A stretch of 64,000 bases of DNA from Boesenbergia rotunda (taxonomy: Eukaryota > Streptophyta > Magnoliopsida > Zingiberales > Zingiberaceae): the NCBI GenBank assembly GCA_024364735.1, contig JAGFNQ010000872.1, positions 434,001 through 498,000 of the forward strand, written 5' to 3'. Position 1 is the stretch's first letter, and every line of letters starts with the position of its first letter. Below the pieces are notes generated by a model. The model had not been told where the DNA came from, made no database searches, and saw only the letters and a program-made list of their open reading frames with translations. Positions 20,711-33,253 of this stretch are shown here, piece by piece. The translations under genes were made by a program, and so were the position numbers.

Positions 20711-22239
20711 CTCCTCCCCCGACTCGAGGCTATCTCTCACGTCCTCGTCTCCACGCTCTTCCCTTCCCCGCTTGAAAGCGCCGCACTCGGGACTTGCTCT
20801 GGCTCAACGCCGCATGAACATAGTTGGATCGTCTCTTTTGTTGGTCAAGCATGCATTTGGATTTTAATTGATAGAAGCAGCAAGTCAAAAACTAATTTCT
20901 CCAGTTTTCATATCTAGTTCTTTTTCTTCGTATTATTCTAATATGTTACAAGTATGATCTGAGTACCAAATTCCACATATCAAAGTTAGTCCTCACGGAT
21001 CCAGCATTGCGACCTTTGGAATGTGTAAGCTACTTCATTTTCAGATTGATTGTTAAAACCAAACTATCAAGAATATTCATTTTTTACAAAGGCAATCGTA
21101 TGAGGTGTGCATACAACAAAATTGAAGTATTGGGAAAAATTAGCAGACCTTAGTGTAAGTTCGCATGCGAGCTGGTTGGTTTGTTCAGACTCCTCTACTA
21201 AGAACACCCTCATTGACTACATCAGTTGAACACCCAGGATTGAAGGACATATCAGCCACACCAAATGACTGGGAACTAACTTTGATGCTTAGTTGACTCT
21301 GAGCCTTATGTTCCATTCATATTTTTTGCATTTAAAGTTGATAGTCATTATATTATGTGTTGCCGTCTTATGCAATCTGTTCATGCCTTTCATTTAGTGG
21401 TATAAACATAACTAAACTAACCTGTTACATTACCTGTCACACTCTTAATAGCTTTTCTGTTAACGAACTACATATACCATTCACAATGAAAAGAATTTTC
21501 TTGATAATTATGTAAAGCAATTGGGTGGTGGTCTGACATTTATTTATTTATATATTTGCTGCCTAATGATATATGGCTTTTGCAGATGACAAACAACAGA
21601 TGAAGTTCCTTTGGAATGAAGCTCCTTTTGGACAGATGAGATCCATGACAAGCACCATTTACAGAAGAAAGTTGTAGAAGAAACATCTAACTGATCAGCA
21701 ACCGGTAGCTGGTTACAGAGTTGGGCCAACTCTTTTTGGTTTAAGACAGTTCTTCTTCGCATCATCTTTCACTCAACGTCGCATGAACGAAGAGCAATGT
21801 CAAGCTTCACACATATCGTTGTAGTTGTATGTAGTTGGATTGTGATGATAGGGATGAGGATGATGTAACTTGTTTTGTGATGTAACTCTAAGTAATGTAA
21901 TTCTAAGTGATGTAACTTGTTGATTAGTAATGTAATTTGTTTAATTTTATTATATACATTGTGTTGTAGATTGTATCGATTCATATTGTTTGCTTGAATG
22001 GATGAGGTTTGATAAAGCATGTTGAGTTTGTTATATTATAATGAGAATCATGATTTTCTAGATAAATATATAAGACTTGTTTTCATATCTCAAACTCTTT
22101 AGAGGAATAAATTGTATTCCAAATCATTTGTTATATAATAGCAATAAAGTCTGTAAATTGCATCTCAGTTTTTGTAAAATCTGAATACTTGTTATTTAAA
22201 AAAAATTGAATGATAGAATCTTCCCATATTACAATGATG

Positions 22240-22490
22240 AAACCTTTTCTACTGCACCAGTTTATATCAACTACTCGAATATTTAGAAACATTGAAACGC
22301 AGTGTCCCTGGTTAAGGTTGATCATTGCACATCACACAAATATTTAGAAACATTGAAACACATTATTACTGACTTCTAACCTTTTCTACTATACCAGTTT
22401 ATATCAACTACTCGAATATTTAGAACATTGAAACGCAGTGTCCCTGGTTAAGGTTGATCATTGCACATCACACAAATATGAAAATTCAAC
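22240..22490. repeat. Direct duplication inside the MULE
   Basis: A unit of about 90-130 bases with CCAGTTTATATCAACTACTC, GAATATTTAGAA, GAAACGCAGTGTCCCTGG and TTGATCATTGCACATCACAC occurs at 22256-22340 and again at 22395-22478. Short repeats ATTAGGCCACAAAAT(C/T)CATT and CAATGAAGCAGCGTG follow at 22510-22620. They are non-coding. Confidence 0.75.
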
Positions 22491-25400
22491 CATTCAAATG
22501 TTACAAAGTCCATTAGGCCACAAAATCCATTGCTAACAATTACAAAATCAACCATTAGGCCACAAAATTCATTGCTAACAATGAAGCAGCGTGCCAACTT
22601 GCATCAATGAAGCAGCGTGTTGGGGTCGTCAACTTGCAGTGTTTTTTTCTATGTTCTAGCAGTTCCACAAACAAATGTTACAAAGGTGCACAAAACTATA
22701 ATAAATGTGCATTGATTATAATGAATTTACGGTGGGTTATTTCAGGATATCCAGAGTACAACATAGATCCTACAACTACTGAACATAACTATCATGACGA
22801 GCACAGAGCAGATTAGATGAAAGATTACATAGAAAGCATGCTTCTTTCCATAAGGTACTTCCATTTTTTTTCAGAACCCACTTAGTTCTCAACTATATGT
22901 AGAATTTCCTATATGCATATGCTAAGTGAAAAGGGGACGATGAATGTAATAGTATCACATATAAGAGCCATTCATAAGATATACTATCCATTCACATATA
23001 CTAGCCATTCAAACAGGGGACGATGAATGTAAAAATGAGGAAGGAATCAACACAAGGTTTTTCTTTGATCAATGCTACAAACATAATTGTCTCGAGTAAT
23101 GTAGAACCAGGCCAGTTTATAGAATCCCCTAACTGCTTGCGACTGCAGCGCCGGCGGTGATCTGAGATGGCCAAGGGAGGTGGGGCAATCCAGCAGCGCT
23201 GAGTGGCGGCAGAGGGATGGCTGCTCGCGATTGCAACCGGCGTTGCGGTTCCGAGTGCGGCGCCGGAGTCACAACCGGAGGAGCGAAGAAGAAAAAGAAC
23301 TAGATATGAAAACTGGAGAAATTAGTTTTTGACTTGCTGCTTTTATCAATTAAAATCCAACTGCATGCTTGACCAACAAAAGAGACGATCCAACTCCGTT
23401 CATGCGGCGTTGAGCCAAAGCAAGTCCCGAGTGCGGCGCTTTCAAGCGGGGAAGGGAAGAGCATGGAGACGAGGACACGAGAGATAGCCTCGAGTCGGGG
23501 GAGGAGGAGGTCGGCTTGCCGGTGGAAGAGTTAGGGCTTTGCTTTCGGCGGTGGAGGGATGCGCGAGAGAGAAGGAAACTTTTTCGCGTGAGAGTTTTTT
23601 TTTTTTTTGGCTTCGTTGAGGCCACGTGCGGTGCACGTGTGAGGGGTTTTTATAGAGCAGAAGTGGTCCAGGGAGGACCAGGAGTTTGCGGACCAGAAGA
23701 TCCCATCCGCACTAAACATATTATTTGAATTGTGTAAGATTTCCATGTTTCGCACGGGTATTATACTAGTAGAAATATATAAAATAGAAATTAAAATAAA
23801 ATTTATATGTCAAAATTAATATAGATTAGATATTATCGAAAAATTATTAAAAGATGATTATATATTTTAAAATTTTATTTAAAAGAGATAATTATTAAGC
23901 TAATATTTCATTTTAGTCTAAAGATAGCCAAAAATGTAAAATATAGAAAAATTTAAATAAAATAAAAATAATAAAAGTAATAAAAGATATATAAAATATA
24001 TAAAAAAATTCCTAGAATTTTATATATTACAACTATATAAAACATAAATTAAAATAAAATTTATATGTGATTAAGATAGATTGATATCATCGAAAAAATT
24101 ATTAAAAGAAAATTATATATTTTGAAATTTATCCAAAATAAGATAAACATCAGGACAGACCCTCTTTAGTCTGAAAATGTAAAATATAGAAAAATATAAA
24201 CAAAATAAAAATAAGAAAAGATATATAAAATATATAAAACTAGAGTTCCTAGAATTTTATATATTAGAAATATATAAAATAAAAATTAAAATAAAATTTA
24301 CATATGAAAATTAAAATAGATTAGATATCATCAAAAAAATTATTAAAATATAATTATATACCTAATGTGGTCAATAAATATCAGACCACATTAGGCCTGA
24401 CACCCCAGGATATCAGAACCTCTGTTAGTTTTTTTAGGATCTAAGTCTAGGTTAGACACTACTTTCAGATATAAAATTAAAAAATAAAGTAAAATAAAAA
24501 AAGATATTTAAATAAAGATATAATAAGAATAAAGAATAAAGTATAATAAATAATATAATTTAAAAAATATATATAATACAAATAAATAATAAAGTAATAA
24601 ATATAAAATAGATAGAAAGATAAAGAAAATATGTAAAAAGATAAAGAAAATAAAGATATAAATATAAAATATAGAAACACATGAAAAATAAAAAATAAAG
24701 AAAGAAATATAAAATATAAATAAATAAATAGAGTTTATAGATGGAAAATATAAGAAATAAATATAATAGAAATTAAAATATAATATATCCGTGAAAAAAA
24801 TTAAGATAGATAATAAGATATAAAAATAAAAAAAATAAAGAGATAAAGATGAGAGATAAAATAAGATAGTCTAAATGTGTTATAATCGCTGCATTAAGTA
24901 TTGTTCCGTGTCAAGTGGCACGACACGACAAGAACATTGCTAGTAGCTAGGATTATGTTTTGACAATATTATTACCTTCTCCTAGCTCAAGCCTACCTTG
25001 TGATATATAATACAATTCATTTATAATGTATGTGTTTATATTTTTATTTTCTTTATTTCTTTATATATATATATATACATATATTCTTTTATCCTTATCT
25101 CTATTTTATATATTTATATATTTATTTATAATTATTTTGAAAAAATATTTTAATTTTGGATATCAGATGGTCTGATATTCCCAGATTTCAGACCCATGTT
25201 GAGCTTGAAATCTCAATATATGAACCCCAATGCGGATAGCACAATTCATCTTATCCTTAAAAAATTTAAACGTATCGTACTATTGAAGAACATTTAAAAA
25301 GCCGCTAAATATACAATGGATAGCACAATTCGAATCCTTGTAACACCATAAACTGATAATATTTGAAATTATTGCAATCAGACTTTTCTAAGTTCATCAG

Positions 25401-27219
25401 TGAGTTTTCGCTAAAATCCACTGATAGACTTAAGATATTTGAATTTCTCAATACTAGATATCACTATGTATGGTTGAGCTAAGGGAAGGTAATTAATGTG
25501 TCAAAACTTAGTCCTTACTACTAGTAATGATCTTCTCATGTCGTGTCACTTAACACGGAATAATGCATAATGTAGCGGTTATAACACATTTGACTTCCTT
25601 ATTTTATCTCTCATCTTTATCTCTTTATTTTTCTTATTTTTATATCTTATTATCTATTTTAATTTTTTCCTCAGTTATATTTTATTTTAATTTCTATTAT
25701 ATTTTTCATCTATAAATTTTATTTATTTATTATTTATATTTTATATTTTATTTATTTTTTATTCATCATGTATTTCTATATTTTATATTGATATCGATAT
25801 TTTCTTTATCTTTTTATATATTTTCTTTATCCTTATCTTTGTGATTTTATTATTTATTCATATTATATATATATATTTTACATTTATTATTTATTTTACT
25901 TTATTTTTATTATATCTTTATTTAAATATCTATTTATTTTGTTTTATTTTATTTATTTACTTTATTTTTTTGTTTAATTTTATATGTGAAGCTAATGTCT
26001 AACTTAGTTTCAGATCCTAAAAAACTAACCGAGGGTCTACTATTATGGGATATCAGACCTAACCTTAAATATAATTTTAAAATATATAATCATCTTTTAA
26101 TAATTTTTTCGATTATATCTTATCTATCTTACTTGTCATATATAAATTTTATTTTAATTTTTATTTTATGTATTTCAAATATATACAATTCCAGGAACTA
26201 GATTTCATTTTTATATTTTATATATATTTTCATATTTTACATTTTCAGGTCCAAAGAGGATCTGAAATAATTCGTTTCAGACCCTCTTTTGTCTTGAAAT
26301 AAAATTATTTCAGGTCCAAAGAAGATCTGAAATGAATCATTTCAGGACTTTTCGGGCCTAAAATAAAATATTAGTCTGATATTTATTCCTTTTAAAATAA
26401 ATTTTAAAATATATATTTATCTTTTAATAATTTTTTCGATGATATCAATCTATCTTAATTTCTATGTATAATTTTTATTTTAATTTATATTATATATATT
26501 TCTAATACATACCATTCTAGGAACTATATTTCTTTTTTTTTAAATATTTTTTATATTTTTATATTTTTCTATATTTTAGATTTTCAGGTCCTCTTTAGGC
26601 TTAAAATAAAGTATTGGCCTGATATTTATCACTTTTTAAATAAAATTTTGAAATATATAATTATCTTTTAATAATTTTTCTATGATACCTAATCTATTAT
26701 ATATATTTTTATTGTGTACAATTCTAGGAGCTCTATTTCTTTTTTTATATTTTTTATATTTTTATTTTGTTTATATTTTTCTATATTTTACATTTCCAGG
26801 TCTAAAGAGGATCTAAAATAATTAATTTCATGTCCTCTTTGAGAATGATGTGGCGATATTATTAGACTCTCTTTATCCTTATTTTATCTTATTATAGTTC
26901 GTGTTTAAAATTTATAACTAAAAGATATACCTGAGAATATAAAAGTTCGTGAATCTAAAAGTCTGCAAAAGTTGAGAGATGAGCTCACGACTATAACACA
27001 CTATCATTTTTTGTCAAAGAGAAGTAAGTAGTTACCTGCGCTGAGAGAGAAAAGAAAAAAAGAAGAATACTTATATCCGAATCATAATCTATTATTTTAA
27101 AATCAAAATTATGAAAAAGGATGCTTTGGAAATATAATTGTGAAAGGGGTTTGTTGGCGTGAGGGATATAAGAGGAGTAAAATAATTTTTGATGTATCGT
27201 TTAGTAAAAAATAAATGGT

Positions 27220-27890
27220 GAGATTTTTTTTTTTTTGGAAAACAAATGCTGATCAATTAACATATAAATTATTACTGATTTATAACGGGTTGGACACGGA
27301 ATGCTACTTTAAGGCGCTGAGCACACAATGACACAAATAGATCACAACCGACACTTTTCTGATAAAATCCATCCGCACATTAAAATTTCATTTAAATCTC
27401 TTAAATCCTATTTAGTTTCGTTCCCAGACTTGCGGGGAGGACCTTTCTTTATTTTTGGAAAAAAAATAAAATATTTCAGTTTACTCCTTTTCCATTCTTT
27501 GTTAATAAACGTAAAATAGCAACTTTGCTGATTAATTTATCTTAAAATTTTTAATGTTTTTATTTTGCTAAAAAGAGGTTTTTTTTTAAAATGGACTAAT
27601 TCTTAAACCATGATATTTAATATAATATAAAGAATTTTGAAAAAAATTAGATTGTTAAATACTAATTTTTGAAAAAAAATTAAAAACTAATAGGAAAATA
27701 ATTTTTTTTTCTCGTTGACCGAACATTACAGCTTTGATCACTTCTCCACGGCGTCGACGCTGAATAAAAGCTACGGATCGGAGGGTCTTCAATTTTTGTC
27801 GCGATCGAGCAAACCATCGAAAATTTTTGAGGCCGCATCGAAAGGGGGAGGAGGAGGAGGAGGAGATCCTGAATCGGAAGGGAACCATTC
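27220..27890. other. Spacer and 5' leader of the C92-like gene
   Basis: 27220-27715 is AT-rich with poly(T) and poly(A) runs and no gene seen. From about 27760 it turns GC-rich with a GGAGGAGG run at 27848-27865 and is the probable 5' untranslated leader. A short upstream ATG at 27892 is out of frame with the main start five bases later. Confidence 0.45.
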
Positions 27891-27896
27891 CATGCC

Positions 27897-30800
27897 ATGG
27901 TGGCGGTCGTCTCTTGCCCGCTGTCGTCTCTTTGGCCGCTCCTATGGCTAGGGTTCGCGTTAGCATTCGGGTTGGGCGGCTCGCCTGCGGCCTCCTTCAA
28001 GGTCCCCTTCCGCGTCGGCGACGTGCTTCCGATCCTCCCCCACCAGATATCCTGGCCGGTCATGAATAACCTGCACAGCGCCGTCGACCTCCTACCGTCC
28101 TATGTTGGATCCGTCGTCCCCGATGCTGCGGCCGTCGGCTGGAAGGGTGCCTGCTTCTTCGAGAACGAGGCGCGACTTGAATTCATCGAGCGTGGGGAAG
28201 GCAGTGGCAATGAGAGCAGCAACAGTGGCGCAATTCTACGTCTCAAGGTAAATTCCCATATATATGTATTTTAAAAACAGTTTTTTTGGTAGACAAATTG
28301 AACCGTGTTGCCGATATTTTAGCGCCTGTTCATCTTAAATCCTTTGGTTATTTGATTTTGTTCAGCTTAGATTAGAGTTTCCTTTCATAGCATTTTATGT
28401 TTTCGCGTGAGGGATTAATAAACTATTATGTTGATTTGTTCTCCAACTTGTTTTGGCTTAGCTCTAGAATCGAGTTGATTTGATAGTTATCAGTTACCTA
28501 AAGAAAGCATGCAGCGTTTTTGTCCTGCATTTCTTTAAGAGCTTAAAAGTGATTATATGTGTGCTACTGGCACAAACTATTAATTGTTTCTAAATTCACA
28601 GAAATTGCACTGCAAACATATAAATCCTCAAATAACATTTACAATCTGGCATCGCCTCAATTATTTTGTTCTACTTCGCATTACTTTGATGATTTCTTTT
28701 TTGAGTAGTGCGGTTCAAGTTGATGTTAATTTTTTTCGGTCTTTTCTCTTGCAGACCGATGCAGCACATAGCTGGACATGTATGGATCTCTATGTATTTG
28801 CAACACCATACAGGATAACATGGGATTATTATTTCTCAGCACGGGAACACACACTAGTGATAAAGTCATGGGAAGATGCAGCAGAAATGGAATATGTAAA
28901 TTTTGATGACTTTTTCTACTTTCATCAGTTCATGAGAGTAGTTGAAATTGATATCTGATAATATTCTTCAGGTTAAACAACATGGTATATCTGTATTTCT
29001 CATGCCCTCTGGAATGCTTGGGACTTTGCTATCTTTGGTTGATGTTTTGCCTCTCTTTTCCAACACTGGCTGGGGCCAGAATGCTAATTTAGCATTCTTG
29101 GAGAAACATATGGATGCCACCTTTGAGCAACGTTCTCAACCTCATCAGGCCACAATTCGAATAGAGGATATCCATTCAGGTGATTTCCTAGCAGTATCAA
29201 AAATCCGCGGTCGCTGGGGAGGTTTTGAGACATTAGAAAAATGGGTGACTGGTGCATTTGCTGGGCATACAGCAGTTTGCTTAAAGGATGAAGTGGGTAA
29301 TCTTTGGGTTGGAGAATCTGGACATGAGAATGAGAAGGTACTTGAGAGAATATAAATGTCCAACTTTAACCTTATATCATTACCTTTTAGCTTTATGGAT
29401 ATATTGGAAGTCCATTAATATGTCTTGAACTGCTATTTGATTAACATGATCTTTTTTCCAACGGGTAGTGACATGTAAACTTTTGCCTAATTCTCTAACT
29501 GACTATGGTTTCCTGACAGGGAGAGGAGATTATTGTTGTGATTCCATGGGATGAGTGGTGGGACTTGGCACTGAAGGATAACTCTAATCCTCAAATAGTG
29601 CTGCTGCCTTTGCATCCAGACTTGCGTGCAAAATTCAATGAAACAGCAGCGTGGACTTATGCTCGGAGCATGTCCGGAAAACCCTATGGGTATCACAACA
29701 TGATATTTAGTTGGATCGATACCATATCTGAGAATTATCCACCTCCCCTTGATGCTAATTTGGTATGAGTGTAATAAGGATTCTTTAAATTACAAACTTC
29801 GGTACCTTTATAATTGTTGATTTTATCTATTAATTCATCATAATTTTTTTTTGTTCATTAGATTCTGGATTTGTCTTTACTGTGCATTTTTTTTTGTTAC
29901 AGTTTAGCAGATATATGTCAGCTTCTACATCGCTGTGATCTTTTGCAATTAATATTCATATACTAAAAATGTGGCAAATATTAGAGAGAATTTTTAATTA
30001 TTCAGATTTAATTTCCTGAAATCTTGATCTGTATTTTTGTTTTTTATATGCTTTTCTGTTTCCTTTTGAAGAAAACAAATCTTTTTGATGGCTGGTTCTA
30101 ATCTTACTACCAATCAACTTTGATTCTATTCTTGCAAAATATTTGGCATCCTATGCTATTGGATCGGACACCTAAGAGTTTGAATGCTGAAATATGGAAG
30201 TCTTATTCTTTTGGATTATTCCTTTGGATTTACTATATACGAACAGTTAATTTACTCGATTAATTTTGCCCTATTTCCATCGCTTTGAATCCCTTCCCCC
30301 GTTACCGCTACATCTAGGACAGACGTTAGATGCTAGGATCAAATGCCTTTGTGACTTTTCTACTTCAACATAGATCATATATGACAAATTTATGGATAAC
30401 CTATGAGAATTGTTAAAATTTCTGTTGAATAGGAGTTTTTTGGGCTAATGAGGGAAGGAAGTACAGTCCTAAAATAGATTAGAATGGTTTTGTTATTATG
30501 TGACAAAAAATTGGATGGGGTTTATTTAAGGAGTTAAGGATTTTAAAAAATTTATTGTCATTTTATAATTAATCCTTTAAGCTTGTCCAATGTGAGCCAA
30601 GGTTTCAATTAGTGATCCATTCTTGAAACTGATTGGTGACTGGAAAGCTACCGATTGATGGACCAACAGGTGATAGGTGTTGGTATCTGTTAGAAGACAG
30701 AAAAGGGAGCTTATTTTCAAAGGAGGGAGAGCAAGTGTCGTAATGGACAAAGAAGAGAGAGAACTGGGAAAAGACAAAAAAGGAGGGAAAGATGGTAAAC

Positions 30801-32645
30801 AAAAACAATAAATTGTTTATTGAATGTATGGACAGGTATAACTTGGTCAGAGTACAAACAATCAGCAGGGCAGTTATGTACCATGCAACCACCTTGTAGA
30901 GTTTGTCTTGATGCTTAGTTTATTTGTCTTTATTTTCTTTGCTAATAGGTGTTAATTAGGAGCTTTTATTGTTCATCTAAATATTTTCTGCAATGGTTTG
31001 TTCTCCAGGTAATGTCCGTTATGTCCATGTGGACTAGGTTGCAACCTGCTTATGCTGCTAATATGTGGAATGAAGCCCTCAACAAGCGACTTGGGACAGA
31101 GGTACTTGAACTATATCATTGAAATATTTCTAGTTGTATGTTTAGATCTTAGATTTCTGTGGAATGTCAGCTAATTTGTAACTATCTTGAGTAACATGTC
31201 AGTATGGGATATTCGCCTCCAGGTTTTCTTGCCTATTGCGTATGCTTATTTGGTTGGATATAGTAAACATACTATTTCCCATTTGCTCTTATTAAAATGA
31301 TTTTCATTATGCAATTTTGGTTAATCTAAAAGTTGTATGCAAAATCTTAGATACTACTAAAACTCCAAGTTCCTCTTGTTTCTGCTGCTCTCGAGTAGTT
31401 ATTTACCTTGAGAATATTGTTGTAGATGATCATTATGACAGCCCTTAATAATGTAAAAATATAGATTGAATATTTACTAGTAGCTTAAGTGTTGGGCTAA
31501 GTGATATCCTAGTCAAAATTAACTTTACATGATACTGTAGAGATGGTGTTCAAGTTTTGCAGGTGTTAGTAACTAAAAGAATATACATGCACTTCTAGCT
31601 AATTCCATCTACTCTAAACAACCTAGTCTAGGTTACTTGCTTCGCATGTGAAAGTATGTCAAAAATATGAAATATGAATTTTGTCATTTCTAACAGATTA
31701 AACTTTTCAATAAGTGATGGCCTGATACTAGAAAATATCTTGTGGATATTTTTTCTGTCTCAAATGAAGATGGATATTGAGAAAAATTAAACATCTTAGA
31801 TGTTTTGAAATGGGAAATATCCTTTTATCATTATATGAATGAATAGATAAGAATCCCTTGTAAATTAATGAAGCAAGGTCAATAGGTAAAGGTTGACATG
31901 GTAGACAGATGTTGCCGATTTGCCTCAGGATCTGTTTTCAATAAAGTGCATGTGCTTGATCTACGGATGTGATAAGTAACTTGGCGCATGGAAATTTGAG
32001 GTCATCTCAACTTGGTATAATTTAACATGATCCACTTCCAAAAAAATGTATGCGACTGAAACACAATATTTGTCATAGTTGTAAATTTTTGTTATTGAGA
32101 ATGCCATTAACCTTTGATGATATAACTAACAAGGTTTTGCTTGTCAGGGGTTGGAGTTCCACGATATTATCGTTGAAACTGAAAGGCGCGGAATGACCTT
32201 CGATCAGTTGCTCACCATGCCCGAACAAGACGACTGGGTTTACAGTGATGGAAAATCTACAACTTGTGTCGCTTTTATTCTGGAAATGTACAAGGAGGCT
32301 GGAATATTTGGCCCTCTAGCCAACTCCATACAAGTTACTGAATTCACTGTAAGTACAATTTTATCCACCATGGCACTCTGTCACTATCAAGTTCTTCACC
32401 GCGCTCTTCATCTACTCCTCTCCTTTCCATAGATTCGCGATGCTTACATGCTTAACATATATGAGAACAACCAGACGCGATTGCCAAGCTGGTGCAATTC
32501 ACAGGAGGAAAAGCTTCCTTTCTGCCAGATACTAGGGGATTACAGAATGGAGCTGCCTGAGTACAACACTATTAACCCTTACGCGAATATGAATGAAAAC
32601 TGCCCTTCCTTGCCTCCGACTTACATTCGACCCTCAAGTTGTTGA
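27897..32645 (+). CDS. Secretory-pathway protein with possible permuted papain-like (C92/NlpC-P60-like) domain
   Basis: Seven exons: 27897-28247, 28755-28895, 28972-29337, 29520-29762, 31009-31101, 32148-32348, 32433-32645. All junctions are phase 0 and the product has 535 residues. The N-terminus is a long hydrophobic segment (LSSLWPLLWLGFALAFGLGG), a signal peptide or anchor. Residues 118-286 contain HSGDFLAV (GD at 234-235) and FAGHTAVCL (His263), followed by TTCVAFILE (Cys438). A GD motif, then G-H-(T/V)-(A/G)-V, then a late Cys before a helix is the layout of circularly permuted NlpC/P60-type proteins such as YiiX (peptidase family C92); this match is my inference. NQT and NES sites would allow glycosylation. 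Plant relatives known to me are uncharacterised. The start at 27897 was chosen over 27892 because only it keeps the exon open. Confidence 0.8.
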
Positions 32646-33060
32646 TTTGTTGTTTGCTCTTCACCAATAATATGGTCTCCTGAAGTGAATGGTGAGGTGA
32701 AGAAGAGATTATTAGAATACCATTCTGTATATTTAGAACTGCAGGTTCCATGTATTTATTGAGATTTTCGACAAAGGAGACAAACTTTTGTAGTAGCAAG
32801 ATTTCAAAGTCTTAAATTGTTTGAAAATCAATTCTAATATTTCTGAGCAGGTTTACAAACTTTAGTATCACATGCATTTTCCCCCCTCTTGTTCGGGCGT
32901 TGTGTTCAACAGATGTGTAATGAAGCGGCTTAACTGAGCCGGTGTCACGCCGGACCGGGCCGATTCTTGTAAGCGGCCGAGCCGGAACCCCGGCTCAAAA
33001 AGAATGATTGCTCAACTGATGTAAAGACCTTCACGAAGCGAGTCATTTCCTTGCCACCCT
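32646..33060. other. Intergenic stretch between the C92-like gene and EBS
   Basis: The first 250 bases are likely 3' untranslated region. 32925-33000 is GC-rich with GCCGG/CCGGC words (GGTGTCACGCCGGACCGGGC), perhaps a small repeat remnant. A CT repeat (CTCTCTCTCTCTCTCTGTTT) near 33078-33095 belongs to the leader of the next gene. Confidence 0.4.
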
Positions 33061-33253
33061 TTTTGGGAGCCCACCAAATGCTCATCTCTCTCTCTCTCTG
33101 TTTCTCTCTCTAGGGTTTCGATTTGACCTCCATTTCCATCTTCTGCCATCTTCCTCTTCGATCTGCACTGTGACCACCATCGCCAGCGCGAGCCACTAGT
33201 TCCAGCCCGAGAAGAGACCCTTTCAGGACTCACTTTTACTCCCCCGTCAGCTG

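Larger units (their letters stand above)
20508..23709. mobile_element. Mutator-like element with long terminal inverted repeats
   Basis: Inverted repeats of about 425 bp (20508-20937 and 23286-23709) begin GGATGGGATCTTCTGGTCCG on each strand. They are flanked by a 9-10-bp direct repeat (C)ACTAAACAT at 20498-20507 and 23710-23719. The arms share TCTATAAA(T/A)ACCCCTCACA, CTCTCACGCGAAAA and CGACTCGAGGCTATCTCTC. Long inverted ends with a 9-bp-class duplication fit a MULE. No transposase (MURA) frame is visible in the interior, so it is non-autonomous. It lies wholly inside the Helitron at 19244-23769. Confidence 0.8.
19244..23769 (+). mobile_element. Helitron carrying U2-derived sequences and a nested MULE
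   Basis: The 5' end is TCTAGCTATCTATTAATATC and the 3' end is GGGTATTATACTAG, preceded by an imperfect hairpin (CCATG...CACGGG). The element sits exactly between host A (19243) and T (23770), as Helitrons do. The host repeat modules give the empty site: an intact module reads TTTTATATATTAGAAATATA (near 24260), and the interrupted copy reads TTGTATATAA, then the insertion, then TAGAAATATA. No RepHel frame is present, so it is non-autonomous. It was then invaded by the element at 20508-23709. Confidence 0.75.
18775..27210. mobile_element. Large palindromic (foldback) element with nested insertions
   Basis: Left-arm sequence at 18775-19243 (GTATCAAAAATTATTTTA, TAGATTATGATTCGAATA, GCAGACTTTTAGATTC, GAGAGTCTAATATTATC) recurs inverted at 26740-27210. 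The arm resumes at 23770-25010 and is inverted at 25455-26700; the inner junction carries TGTGTTATAA(T/C)CGCT(G/A)CATTA and CGTGT(C/T)AAGTG(G/A)CACGACA. Without the insertion at 19244-23769, two arms of about 1.7 kb flank a spacer of about 440 bases. Each arm contains repeated modules with GACCTCTTTAG...CTGAAA and AATATATAAAATA. There is no transposase frame, and I found no clear target duplication at the outer ends, so the superfamily is open. Confidence 0.8.

Noticed and set aside
20506..20867. Open frames starting MDGIFWSANPWSS and MGSTKPKKKK, with mirror versions on the minus strand at 23350-23755
   Set aside because: They lie in the inverted arms of the MULE, occur in mirror copies with frame differences, and show no conserved domain.
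24477..24680. Minus-strand open frame rich in Phe, Tyr and Ile
   Set aside because: It is low-complexity AT-rich sequence within the palindrome arm.
28584..28958. Single open frame spanning exon 2 of the C92-like gene and its flanks
   Set aside because: Only 28755-28895 fits the family-like protein; the flanks are intron with good splice sites.
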